The position numbers were made by a program, and so were the translations under genes. A stretch of DNA of 64,000 nucleotides from Lientehia hominis (GTDB lineage Bacteria > Bacillota > Clostridia > Lachnospirales > Lachnospiraceae): NCBI RefSeq assembly GCF_021044755.1, contig NZ_JAJNOR010000004.1, forward strand, positions 1 to 64,000, read 5' to 3'. Positions 26,077-34,528 of the stretch are shown one piece after another; position 1 is the first letter of the stretch; every line of letters begins with the position of its first letter. The notes under the pieces were generated by a model. It did not search any database. It saw only the letters and a list, made by a program, of their open reading frames with translations, and was not told the DNA's origin.

Positions 26077-26847
26077 ATGGATAAGCAGATGTTAGAAGGA
26101 AAAGTTGCGATTATCACTGGCGCCAGCTATGGAATGGGACAGACGATTGCCGAGGTTTTTGCCGAAGAAGGTGCGGCGGTGGTACTGACTGCCCGCCATC
26201 CAGACAAGCTGGACACGGTTGTAACTGCTTTGAAGCAGAAGGGCTATCGCGCTCTCGGCATAGCCGCCGACACTGGTTCCACAGAGGATACCGCGCGGGT
26301 TTTCCATGAGACGGTCAAAGCCTTTGGCGACGTGGATATCCTTGTCAATAACGCCGGAATTGGGGAACAGACCATCATCGATGAGACGACGGACGAATGG
26401 ATGCAGCACATCATGAATATTAACCTGGGAGGTCCGATGCGAAATATTCGTGAAGCGCTCAAGTACTTTCTCCCCAAGAACGACGGTGTTATCATCAATA
26501 TCTCGTCGGTAAACGGGGCGAGGCCCTTCTGCGGAGCTTCTTACACCGCCAGCAAAGGCGCTCTGAACACTCTTACAAGAAACGTAGCAATGCGTCTGAT
26601 TGAAACGAATATCCGCTGCAATGCGGTGGCCCCCGGTGCGACAGTGACCCCGGCGCACCTTGCCAATAAAGCCGGAGAACAGCCGGGCGGCACAAAGATG
26701 CTGGAACACAGCGGCCATTTTGTATACTTTCCCGGTCCGGAGTGCGAGCCCATCGACCAGGCGTATGCCTGCCTGTATCTCGCCAGTAAAATGGGCCGCC
26801 ATGTAAAAGGCCAGGTACTTCAGGTATGCAACGGCGCATTCCTTTGA
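26077..26847 (+). CDS. Short-chain dehydrogenase/reductase (SDR)
   Basis: This 256-residue classical SDR has the NAD(P)-binding TGASYGMG (14-21), NNAG, a catalytic Ser in ISSVNG, and YTASK with Tyr156 and Lys160. NIRCNAVAPGATVTP is the usual post-catalytic segment. It interconverts an alcohol and a ketone; the substrate is unknown. It is the last gene of operon A, behind a strong GGGAGG site. No clear terminator lies before the operon B promoter, so read-through is possible. Confidence 0.92.
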   Translation: MDKQMLEGKVAIITGASYGMGQTIAEVFAEEGAAVVLTARHPDKLDTVVTALKQKGYRALGIAADTGSTEDTARVFHETVKAFGDVDILVNNAGIGEQTIIDETTDEWMQHIMNINLGGPMRNIREALKYFLPKNDGVIINISSVNGARPFCGASYTASKGALNTLTRNVAMRLIETNIRCNAVAPGATVTPAHLANKAGEQPGGTKMLEHSGHFVYFPGPECEPIDQAYACLYLASKMGRHVKGQVLQVCNGAFL

Positions 26848-26870
26848 TATACGTATTAGGCATGATAATT

Positions 26871-26915
26871 TATTTAATATAAGTATTTGCTATGGATACG
26901 CTTTTCATTTATACT
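26871..26915 (+). promoter_or_regulatory. Operon B promoter with shared LysR-type element
   Basis: The 23 bases 26871-26893 are identical to 20369-20391. TTGCTA (26887-26892) and TATACT (26910-26915) are 17 bp apart, the same geometry as at operon A. Confidence 0.75.
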
Positions 26916-26984
26916 GATTTTATCAACAAACAGGTTTCCAAAATTTAAAATGCGTCTAAAAAACGGCACAGGAAAGGAACGGCT

Positions 26985-27584
26985 ATGACAAAGAACAGGC
27001 TGAAAAGATTGGTGCTCCTCTTTGCTTTGACCACTTTACTTGCGGTAATGATGGCCGGCTGCGGCCGGTCAAATGAAAGAAAAGATGAGAGTGTGGACGA
27101 CAGAACCGGCCTGATTTCCGACTTCGGAAATGTCGGTGGCAGCCAGAATACTCCCGCGCAGGACGGAGCGGCACAGACAGAATTGTATGTGAGCTTCGGC
27201 GGCAGCGGACCGACTTTTATCATGCATCTGTACGATAACGATACAGCCGCAGCTATCGCCCGTCATGTGGGCACGGCTGACTGGCAGCTGCCCATTTACA
27301 ACTATGAGGGTTACGACAACTGGGAGGTCATGCAGTATTACGACATCCCCAGCCGCTATGAGATCCCAGAGAATCCGGAGAGCGTGACAGCAGAGCCGGC
27401 CGGAGCCGTTTATTATTCAGAGCCCAATCGTATTGTCCTGTTCTATGGGGATGCGGAGGTTTCCGGGGAATACACTCCGGTAGGTTACTTTGATGATTCC
27501 GAGGAGTTTCGCAGCGCTGTAGCCGACAATCCTGTACTTGAAGAATGGGGCAACAAGATCGTTTTGATCAGCGCCGGAGAATAA
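26985..27584 (+). CDS. Cyclophilin-like fold lipoprotein (first copy)
   Basis: This 199-residue lipoprotein has a signal with lipobox VMMAGC (Cys26), an acidic linker and a C-terminal domain from about 65. That domain resembles the bacterial cyclophilin-like fold family: YVSFGGSGPTFIMHLYDNDTAAAIARHV, PIYNYEGYDN, YYSEPNRIVLFYGDAEVSGEYTPVG. Members lack demonstrated prolyl isomerase function in general; the role here is unknown. It is the first gene of operon B. A second, shorter relative is encoded at 30661-31128. Confidence 0.72.
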   Translation: MTKNRLKRLVLLFALTTLLAVMMAGCGRSNERKDESVDDRTGLISDFGNVGGSQNTPAQDGAAQTELYVSFGGSGPTFIMHLYDNDTAAAIARHVGTADWQLPIYNYEGYDNWEVMQYYDIPSRYEIPENPESVTAEPAGAVYYSEPNRIVLFYGDAEVSGEYTPVGYFDDSEEFRSAVADNPVLEEWGNKIVLISAGE

Positions 27585-27629
27585 AGCGGATACAGGACGC
27601 ATTACAGAGAAGGGAGGAAATACAAAGTC

Positions 27630-28307
27630 GTGGTTAACGAAAGACTGTGGAACATCCTGATTGATTCTTTCGGGAAAATCATTGTGCCGGGTCTCACTAT
27701 GACGATTCCACTGACGGTAATTTCCTTTGCCCTTGCGCTTGTCATCGCCGTTGCCGCCGCGCTGGTACAATTTGCAGATGTCAGGGGATTCAAACAGGCG
27801 GCAAGGTTTTATATATGGGTCATTCGCGGCACGCCGTTATTGGTGCAGCTCTTTGTTATCTTCTATGGGCTTCCGAATTTAGGCGTGGTTATCGATCCGT
27901 TTCCGGCAGCGGTGATCGTATTTTCCATCAATGAGGGGGCCTATTGTGCGGAGACTATTCGGGCTGCACTGGAATCCGTACCGGCAGGGCAGCTTGAGGC
28001 CGGGTACTGCAGCGGGATGTCCTATATGCAGACCATGCGGCGGATCGTCCTGCCTCAGGCTATGCGAACGGCGTTTCCGCCCCTATCCAATTCCCTTATT
28101 GCCATGGTTAAAGACACCTCTCTTGCCGCCAATATCACGGTGACGGAAATGTTTATGGTGACACAGCGCATTGTGGCCAGAACCTATGAACCGCTTGCGC
28201 TCTATATCGAAGTAGGGCTTATCTATCTGCTTTTCTCTACGGTGCTGACCAAACTGCAGCGCGCGGGAGAAAGGAGACTGAACGTCCATGGAAAACAAGG
28301 AGGCTGA
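27630..28307 (+). CDS. Amino acid ABC transporter permease
   Basis: This 225-residue permease of the His/Glu/Arg/opine family has five or so helices. The EAA-loop region EAGYCSGMSYMQTMRRIVLPQAMR (about 128-151) contacts the ATPase. WVIRGTPLLVQLFVIFYGLP is the conserved substrate-pathway segment. It starts with GTG behind GGAGG, with a slightly long spacer. With the next two genes it forms a complete polar amino-acid importer. Confidence 0.93.
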   Translation: MVNERLWNILIDSFGKIIVPGLTMTIPLTVISFALALVIAVAAALVQFADVRGFKQAARFYIWVIRGTPLLVQLFVIFYGLPNLGVVIDPFPAAVIVFSINEGAYCAETIRAALESVPAGQLEAGYCSGMSYMQTMRRIVLPQAMRTAFPPLSNSLIAMVKDTSLAANITVTEMFMVTQRIVARTYEPLALYIEVGLIYLLFSTVLTKLQRAGERRLNVHGKQGG

Positions 28308-28311
28308 TACA

Positions 28312-29064
28312 ATGCTGGAAATCATGGATATACAAAAATCATTTGACGGTACTCAGGTTCTTGCCGGCGTAGATGTTCAGGTGAATCGGGGAGACGTGGT
28401 GGCGATTTTAGGCCCCAGCGGCTCGGGCAAAACCACACTGCTTAGATGTATGAATTTTCTTGAAACGGCAGATGCGGGTACGATGGTGTTCGACGGAGAA
28501 CGCTTTGAACTTGGACGCATATCAAAAAAGGATATCGCCAGGCTGCGTAAAAAAACCGCGTTTGTTTTTCAAAATTATAACCTCTTTTACAATAAGACAG
28601 CTATTGAAAATGTGACAGAAGGGTTGATCGTAGCGCGAAAGGTGTCCAAGGCGAGGGCCGTGGAGACTGGACGGCGCGCGCTGGATAAGGTAGGTCTGTC
28701 GGACCGGTATGACTACTATCCCAGCCAGCTTTCGGGAGGACAGCAGCAGCGGGTAGCCATCGCAAGAGCGCTGGCAGCCGAACCGGAGATCATCTATTTT
28801 GATGAGCCGACATCCGCTCTGGATCCGGAGCTGACAGGCGAGGTGCTCTCGGTCATGCGGCAGCTGGCAGACGAAGGAATGACCATGCTGATAGTGACAC
28901 ATGAAATGGGTTTTGCGGGAACTGTATCCAACAAGGCGGTGTTCATGGAAAAGGGTAAAGTAGTGGAAGCCGGAGACTCCAAGACGTTTTTTGAGCGCCC
29001 ACGTGAAACGAGAACAAAGGAATTTCTGCATACGATCAGCCAAAGTATCAATCTGGCAGGCTGA
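28312..29064 (+). CDS. Amino acid ABC transporter ATP-binding protein
   Basis: This 250-residue ATPase of the GlnQ/HisP type has Walker A GPSGSGKTT, Q-loop FVFQNYNLF, signature LSGGQQQRVAIARAL, Walker B IIYFDEPTSALDPE and the switch histidine in VTHEM. ATG 28312 is chosen because AAGGAGG lies eight bases upstream. An in-frame ATG at 28288 would overlap the permease gene and add eight residues. Confidence 0.94.
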   Translation: MLEIMDIQKSFDGTQVLAGVDVQVNRGDVVAILGPSGSGKTTLLRCMNFLETADAGTMVFDGERFELGRISKKDIARLRKKTAFVFQNYNLFYNKTAIENVTEGLIVARKVSKARAVETGRRALDKVGLSDRYDYYPSQLSGGQQQRVAIARALAAEPEIIYFDEPTSALDPELTGEVLSVMRQLADEGMTMLIVTHEMGFAGTVSNKAVFMEKGKVVEAGDSKTFFERPRETRTKEFLHTISQSINLAG

Positions 29065-29099
29065 CAAAAATTAATTTTTAATAAAAGGAGATAAAGTAA

Positions 29100-29930
29100 A
29101 TGAAAAAAAGACGTTTTGCGGCGTTATTTGCGGTCATCGCCGTATTTGGAGCTTTGGCATTGAGCGGCTGCGGGTCCTCTTTACAGGAGCCTTCCACACA
29201 AAAATCCTCTTCTGGAGACCTGCTCTCCCAAATTCAGGAGCGCGGTGAAATCATCATTGCCATGGAGGGTACCTGGGCGCCCTGGACCTATCATGATGAA
29301 AACGATGAGCTGGTCGGCTATGACGTCGAGGTGGGCCGGGCGATCGCACAAAAGCTGGGTGTGAAAGCCAGTTTTGTAGAAGGCGAATGGGACGGCCTGC
29401 TGGCGGGACTTTCTGCCGGGCGCTACGATATTATGGTCAACGGCGTGGATATCGATCCGCAGCGTCAGGAAGCATATGATTTCTCGATTCCCTATGCCTA
29501 TAACCGTACGGCGGTGATAACTTCTGGCGGGAACAATGATATTCAGAGCCTGGAGGATTTGCGGGACAAAAATACGGCCAATACGATTTCCAGCACCTAT
29601 GCAGAAACAGCGGAAAGCTATGGAGCCGAAGTCACCGGTGTGGATGATTTGAACCAGACCTTCGAATTGCTGCTCAGCGGGCGTATAGATGCCACGCTCA
29701 ATGCGGAAGTCACTTATTACGACTATATGAAAGCGCACCCTGACGCCAATTTGAAAATTGCGGTTTTGACCGAGGAAGCCAATCAGATTGGCATCCCCAT
29801 GCGCAAGGGCGAGGAAACCGCCGCACTGCGGGAAGCTATTGACAATGCGCTCTCAGAACTGGCGGAGGACGGCACGCTGTCCGAGCTCTCCGTTAAGTAT
29901 TTTAGCAGCGATATTTCTCAGGCCTCGTAA
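29100..29930 (+). CDS. Amino acid ABC transporter substrate-binding lipoprotein
   Basis: This 276-residue family-3 solute-binding protein has a lipobox ALSGC (Cys24). The mature protein begins its fold with IQERGEIIIAMEGTWAPWTYHDENDELVGYDVEVGRAIAQKLG and contains GRYDIMVNGVDIDPQR. The ligand is a polar amino acid or close analogue; cystine or another sulfur amino acid is plausible given the PatB-like enzyme downstream (inference). AAAGGAG precedes the ATG. Confidence 0.93.
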   Translation: MKKRRFAALFAVIAVFGALALSGCGSSLQEPSTQKSSSGDLLSQIQERGEIIIAMEGTWAPWTYHDENDELVGYDVEVGRAIAQKLGVKASFVEGEWDGLLAGLSAGRYDIMVNGVDIDPQRQEAYDFSIPYAYNRTAVITSGGNNDIQSLEDLRDKNTANTISSTYAETAESYGAEVTGVDDLNQTFELLLSGRIDATLNAEVTYYDYMKAHPDANLKIAVLTEEANQIGIPMRKGEETAALREAIDNALSELAEDGTLSELSVKYFSSDISQAS

Positions 29931-30018
29931 CAGGCGGCGAAGAGAGTACTATATTAATGATCTGCTCTTTATGCTGCAAAAGCAAAATCTTTAATCTATA
30001 TGAAAGGACGGTAGGCAG

Positions 30019-30630
30019 TTGGCAAGTTATCTATTAAAAGGAATCCTCATCGGTTTGCTGTTCGGCCTGCCGGCAGGGGCCATTGGAGCTATGACGGTAC
30101 AGCGCACATGGAGCTTTGGATTTAAGGCGGGGCTGCTGACGGGACTTGGTTCTTCGGCGGCCGACTGTCTTTATGCCGTCATCGGGGCCTTTGGTTTTAC
30201 TTTGGTTTCAGATTTTCTTTTACAGCGTCAGACGATTATCAATATCCTGGGCGGCGGACTCATTCTGATGATGGGGCTCCGGCTGATTTGCAAAAAAAGT
30301 GAAATCTGTGCTGCACAGGTAAAAGCGGCCGGCAAAGCAGGGATGTTTTTATCCTCTTTCGTCATTGGCATTGCAAACCCTGCCGCTATCCTCACGTTTC
30401 TATTTGCTTTCTCCTATTTTGGCATAGCCGGTGTGGCAGAACCAACGGATGGAATCTCTCTTGTATGTGGTGTATTCATCGGAACCTATCTTTGGTGGGG
30501 AACCCTGTCGGCCGCAGCCTGCGCTGTCAAAAAGAAAACAGGGAGTCGAAGCCTTCGATATATGAACAAAGTGTTCGGCTGGATTCTTGTCCTGTTTGGG
30601 ACGGCATCATTTTTTAGACTGCTTTTGTAA
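30019..30630 (+). CDS. LysE/RhtB family amino acid exporter
   Basis: This 203-residue protein has about six membrane helices and the LysE signature GLPAGAIGAMTVQRTWSFGFKAGLLTGLGSSAADCLYAVIGAFG. Family members export amino acids or analogues when they accumulate. It starts with TTG, behind GAAAGGACGG. An exporter directly after an importer suggests that imported material is converted and the product removed (inference). Confidence 0.85.
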   Translation: MASYLLKGILIGLLFGLPAGAIGAMTVQRTWSFGFKAGLLTGLGSSAADCLYAVIGAFGFTLVSDFLLQRQTIINILGGGLILMMGLRLICKKSEICAAQVKAAGKAGMFLSSFVIGIANPAAILTFLFAFSYFGIAGVAEPTDGISLVCGVFIGTYLWWGTLSAAACAVKKKTGSRSLRYMNKVFGWILVLFGTASFFRLLL

Positions 30631-30660
30631 TACGAGAACTGCAGATTGGAGGAAAGATAA

Positions 30661-31128
30661 ATGAGACGAGCCATAATACTGGCCTGCAGCCTGCTGCTGA
30701 TGTTTTCTTCGACGGCGTGCGGCGAGGACGGCAATGAACCGGAGTCCGCATCTGTTCCTGCACAGGAGGAGAGTGAAACCATGCAGATGAAGGTACAGGC
30801 CGGAGACGCCACATTTTTTGCTGCTTTGGAAGAGAATACGGCGGCCAAGGCTTTTTTGGAGCTTATGAAAGATGCACCGGTCGTTCTCCGGATGAGCGAT
30901 TATTCCGGATTTGAAAAAGTGGGCTCCCTGGGAATCAGTCTCCCTGAAAACGACAGTCAGACCACTGCGGAATCCGGGGATATCGTTTTATATAACGGAA
31001 ATCAGATTGTCATCTTCTACGGCACCAATTCCTGGAGCTACACACGCCTTGGGAAGATTGACGACCTGACTGGATGGACAGAAGCGCTCGGAACCGGCGA
31101 TGTTACCGTTACCTTTTCTGTGAACTAA
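30661..31128 (+). CDS. Cyclophilin-like fold lipoprotein (second copy)
   Basis: This 155-residue lipoprotein has a signal with lipobox SSTAC (Cys20), followed by a domain of about 115 residues. MKVQAGDATFFAALEENTAAKAFLELMKDAPVVLRM, GDIVLYNGNQIVIFYGTNSWSYTRLGKI and a final TVTFSVN match the cyclophilin-like family. It is shorter and closer to the family core than the copy at 26985. GGAGGAAAG precedes the ATG. Confidence 0.75.
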   Translation: MRRAIILACSLLLMFSSTACGEDGNEPESASVPAQEESETMQMKVQAGDATFFAALEENTAAKAFLELMKDAPVVLRMSDYSGFEKVGSLGISLPENDSQTTAESGDIVLYNGNQIVIFYGTNSWSYTRLGKIDDLTGWTEALGTGDVTVTFSVN

Positions 31129-31166
31129 AGCTGCCAAAAAATGATAATCAATTTGGAGGTGTACAC

Positions 31167-32348
31167 TTGATTTATGATTTTGATACGCCGGTAAACCGGC
31201 GGAATACAAACTCCCTGGAATGGGATGTAAGCGAAAGCGAGCTGCCTATGCGGGGGGACGACATGGGTTTTGAGACCGCGCCGGAGATCAGGACCGCCAT
31301 CACGGCGCACGCCGCGCAGGGAGTGTTCGGATACAACACCATACCAGATACATGGGCCCGTTCATATGTGGACTGGTGGGCGAACCGGCATAACTATTCG
31401 ATGGAAAAGGATTGGCTTGTATTCTGTACTGGCGTTATGCCCGCCATTTCCAGCATGGTACGCAAGCTCACGACACCGGCGGAAAAGATTTTGGTTCAAA
31501 CGCCGGCCTGCAGTAGTTTCTTTGACACCATTGTAAACAATGGCAGGCAGGTTCTTCAAAATCCGCTGAAATACGACGAAAACGGATACAGCGTCGATTT
31601 TGTGGATTTAGAGCAAAAGCTTGCAGACCCCCAGACTACACTGATGATTCTCTGTAATCCCCACGATCCGGCAGGCAGAGTGTGGGACCGGGACACACTC
31701 CTGCGAATCGGCAGACTCTGCATGAGACATCATGTGACAGTGATCTCTGATGAAATCTTCTGTGACTTGATTTCTCCAGGAAAACAATATATCCCCTTTG
31801 TCTCGGTTTCGGAGGAATGCCGCGAAAACAGCGTCACCTGTATTACTCCGACAAAAACGTTCAATCTGGCGGGGCTTCAGACGGCGGCGTTGGCAGTCCC
31901 GAACGACGCACTGCGCTATAAGGTCTGGCGCGCTCTGAACACGGACGAAGCGGCCGAGCCGAATTCTTTTGCAGTAACCGCCGCCGTTGCCGCGTTTACA
32001 AAGGGTGCGGCATGGCTGGATGAGCTCCGGGTCTATCTGCATGAAAACAAATCTCTTGCGGAAGAATATGTGAAAAATGAGATTGCGGATATCAGGATCG
32101 TGCCGTCTGAGATTGTCCATCTCCTATGGCTGGACTGTACGAAAATAATAGGATTTATTCCGGAAGCCGCCGGATTTATCCGGGAAAGGACAGGCTTGTA
32201 TCTTTCGGCAGGCGGCCAGTTCGGCGCAGGCGGAGAGCATTTTCTGTGGATGAACGCCGCTTGTCCGCGGGCGGTTTTGATGGACGGTTTAACACGTCTG
32301 AAGGAGGGCATTGCGGCTTACGAGGAGTATATGATTAACCTTTGCTGA
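31167..32348 (+). CDS. PatB/MalY-type PLP aminotransferase / cystathionine beta-lyase
   Basis: This 393-residue fold-type I PLP enzyme has the MalY/PatB start YDFDTPVNRRNTNSLEWD, PMRGDDMGFETAPEIRTA, CNPHDPAGRVW and SDEIFCDL, and Schiff-base Lys230 in TPTKTFNLAGLQ. Relatives cleave C-S bonds of cystathionine or cysteine S-conjugates to pyruvate, ammonia and a thiol. The TTG start at 31167 follows GGAGG with seven bases between; upstream in-frame codons overlap the lipoprotein gene. It is the last gene of operon B. Confidence 0.88.
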   Translation: MIYDFDTPVNRRNTNSLEWDVSESELPMRGDDMGFETAPEIRTAITAHAAQGVFGYNTIPDTWARSYVDWWANRHNYSMEKDWLVFCTGVMPAISSMVRKLTTPAEKILVQTPACSSFFDTIVNNGRQVLQNPLKYDENGYSVDFVDLEQKLADPQTTLMILCNPHDPAGRVWDRDTLLRIGRLCMRHHVTVISDEIFCDLISPGKQYIPFVSVSEECRENSVTCITPTKTFNLAGLQTAALAVPNDALRYKVWRALNTDEAAEPNSFAVTAAVAAFTKGAAWLDELRVYLHENKSLAEEYVKNEIADIRIVPSEIVHLLWLDCTKIIGFIPEAAGFIRERTGLYLSAGGQFGAGGEHFLWMNAACPRAVLMDGLTRLKEGIAAYEEYMINLC

Positions 32349-32423
32349 GAAAATTGGGCCATGGTATACTGCCGCATCTTTTACTCAGACAGTGGTGAAA
32401 CTTATTTTGACTTGTACATCATA

Positions 32424-32459
32424 GGAAAAGGCCCCGCGCAGATTGCCGGGGCCTTTTCC
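32424..32459. terminator. Bidirectional terminator after operon B
   Basis: A perfect 13-bp stem, GGAAAAGGCCCCG with CGGGGCCTTTTCC, has a 10-nt loop. It also lies downstream of the minus-strand Na/Pi gene. Confidence 0.85.
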
Positions 32460-32492
32460 GTCATTCTTAAGTCCGGATATCAGGTCCGGATA

Positions 32493-34262
32493 TTATTTGA
32501 TGGGATCATAATATTTGGATTCGTAATATTTATAGAGAGCCTTATATTCTTCGGTAAGTCCACGGTGCATAAGCTGCTGATATTCATGGGAGTCGAAGCT
32601 CTTGGAGGAATTCAGCTTTTCGATGATGTGGAGAGCGATATTGGAGCAGTGGTCGGAGATGCGTTCCATATTGGTCAGGAATTCCGTCAGAGAGATTCCT
32701 GCCTGTACGCTGCAGTCGCCGTTGCTGAGCCGCTCAATATGGTGAGTCTTCAGAGCTTCCTTCAGCACATCGATGACTTCCTCCAGGGGTTCCACACGGT
32801 AGGCGACTACCAGATCGTCATTTTTATAAGCCTCCAGGGTGATGGTCACCACTTGTTTGACGGCTTCTGTCACGATCCTGATCTCCTCTAGCCCTTTCTC
32901 AGAGAAGTAGATGCCTTGTTCCTGATTGAACTGGCCTACCTCCGCCACGTTGACGCAGTGGTCGCCGATCCGTTCGAAATCACCGACACTGTGCAGGAGC
33001 TCTGCCACTTCCTTTTGGTCCTCCCGCCGGATATTCTGCGAGGTGATGCGGACTAAGTATTCGCCGAGAGCCGTTTCACATTTATCCAGGAAATCTTCAT
33101 TTTCATTGAGCTTTTCAAAGGTCTTCTCATCAAAGTTGTGCAGCAGAGTCACCGCCATATCATAATTTTCCTGGATGGTTTCACCCATACTCAGCGTTAC
33201 CTTGCGGCACTGTTCCAGAGCAACGGTGGGCCTGTCTAAGAAAATATCATCCAACAGAGCGAGGCTGGAATCCGCACGGGAAGGAGCGTCGTCCTTCAGA
33301 ATCTTTTTGGAAATAGAGACCAGGCCGCTGCAGAATGGGAGGAGGATGACACTGGTAGCGATGTTGAACAGAGTATGGAAGTCGGCGATATTGCCTCGGG
33401 TCATGGATTTTTCCCAGAAGCTGAGGCCTACAAGGTTTTGGAAACCGTAAATTCCCACCAGGAACAGGATGGCGCCGATGATATTGATCATCAGATGACA
33501 GACTACCACACGCTTTGCATTTTTGTTTGTTCCTATACTGGCGATCAGGACCGTGATACATTTGCCGATGTTCTGACCGATGATGATAGGAGCGGCCATG
33601 GAAAAGGTGACAGTTCCGGTAGAAGAAATAGCCTGCAGGATACCGACGGAAGCGGAAGAGCTCTGCAGGACCGCCGTGACGACTGCGCCCAGCAGGACAC
33701 CCAGCAGGGGATTGCGGAACATGAAAAAGATTTCCTGAAAAGCATTGGAATCCTTGAGCGGCGCCAGGGCGGACTCCATGGTGGTCATACCGAAGAACAG
33801 GATGCCGAAGCCGATCAGAAGATGGGCGATGTCCCGAGTCTTTCTGCGCTTGGTGATCAGAATCATAAAGGAACCTATGGCGATCACGATAGGCGCGAAG
33901 GAAGAAGGCTTGATCAGCTCGAATATCAGCTGAGAACCGGACAAGTCGCCCAGCCGGAGAATCTGTCCGGTGATGGTAGTACCGATATTAGCGCCCATGA
34001 TGACTGGTACGGTCTGGGCAAATTTCATGATTCCAGCGTTTACAAAACCTACCAGCATTACCGTGGTAGCCGCGGAGCTTTGGATTACACCGGTCACAAC
34101 GGCGCCCAATGCCAGCCCTTTCAGGCGGCTGTTGGTCAGGCGTTCCAGAGTGCGTTCAAGACCGGCGCCGGCAATTTTCTCAAGCGATGTGCCGAGGAGG
34201 CTCATACCGTATAAGAACAGGCCGATGCCCCCGCAAAGAGTTAAGACAGAAAATATAGTCAA
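32493..34262 (-). CDS. Na/Pi cotransporter family protein with PhoU-like tail
   Basis: This 589-residue protein has an N-terminal NptA-type transporter with two inverted repeats (VVTGVIQSSAATTVMLVGFVNAG and VVTAVLQSSSASVGILQAISSTG, the QSS motifs). A cytoplasmic PhoU-like helical domain follows (about 350-560). It probably imports phosphate with Na+. The start is TTG 34262 with GGGGGA six bases upstream. The leader carries phased TTTACA-like repeats (34282-34320) resembling PhoP boxes. Confidence 0.92.
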   Translation of the reverse strand: MTIFSVLTLCGGIGLFLYGMSLLGTSLEKIAGAGLERTLERLTNSRLKGLALGAVVTGVIQSSAATTVMLVGFVNAGIMKFAQTVPVIMGANIGTTITGQILRLGDLSGSQLIFELIKPSSFAPIVIAIGSFMILITKRRKTRDIAHLLIGFGILFFGMTTMESALAPLKDSNAFQEIFFMFRNPLLGVLLGAVVTAVLQSSSASVGILQAISSTGTVTFSMAAPIIIGQNIGKCITVLIASIGTNKNAKRVVVCHLMINIIGAILFLVGIYGFQNLVGLSFWEKSMTRGNIADFHTLFNIATSVILLPFCSGLVSISKKILKDDAPSRADSSLALLDDIFLDRPTVALEQCRKVTLSMGETIQENYDMAVTLLHNFDEKTFEKLNENEDFLDKCETALGEYLVRITSQNIRREDQKEVAELLHSVGDFERIGDHCVNVAEVGQFNQEQGIYFSEKGLEEIRIVTEAVKQVVTITLEAYKNDDLVVAYRVEPLEEVIDVLKEALKTHHIERLSNGDCSVQAGISLTEFLTNMERISDHCSNIALHIIEKLNSSKSFDSHEYQQLMHRGLTEEYKALYKYYESKYYDPIK

Positions 34263-34281
34263 AGTTATCCCCCACTTCTTT

Positions 34282-34320
34282 TGTAAATTTTTTCTATAAT
34301 CTTTGTAAAGTCTCTATAAA
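34282..34320 (-). promoter_or_regulatory. PHO-box-like direct repeats before the Na/Pi gene
   Basis: Read on the minus strand, TTTATA, TTTACA, TATAGA and TTTACA follow one another with exactly 5 bases between each, a strict 11-bp period. This is the layout of Gram-positive PhoP boxes (TT(A/C/T)A(C/T)A). One unit is a weak match. The array ends only 20 bases before the TTG start, which is unusually close for an activator site, so repression or a different start is possible. Confidence 0.4.
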
Positions 34321-34397
34321 GACACTATTTCCATATTAGTATAAATGAAGAGAAGCGTCAATGAAAATTTTGTCCCCCTTTCAAATTAAGCCGGGTC

Positions 34398-34426
34398 TTG
34401 TATCCTGTCCCCTGGAATGGTATACT
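34398..34426 (+). promoter_or_regulatory. Sigma-A-type promoter for ftsK
   Basis: TTGTAT at 34398-34403 and TATACT at 34421-34426 with a 17-bp spacer, about 100 bases before the GTG start. Confidence 0.55.
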
Positions 34427-34528
34427 TATATTTCAGACATGCGGTATCCTGTCCGGATGGAAGGCTTCCTAATCTATGCTGTACATCGGCGCTGGAGATC
34501 GGGAAGAAAGAGAAGTGGAGGAAATATT

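Noticed and set aside
17342..32348. Prophage or integrative element
   Set aside because: No integrase, transposase, phage structural gene, tRNA or att-like ends were found; only the small repeat blocks hint at mobility.
33375..34214. 279-residue open frame on the plus strand opposite the Na/Pi gene
   Set aside because: Composition is unlike a folded protein and it is antisense to conserved QSS motifs of the transporter.
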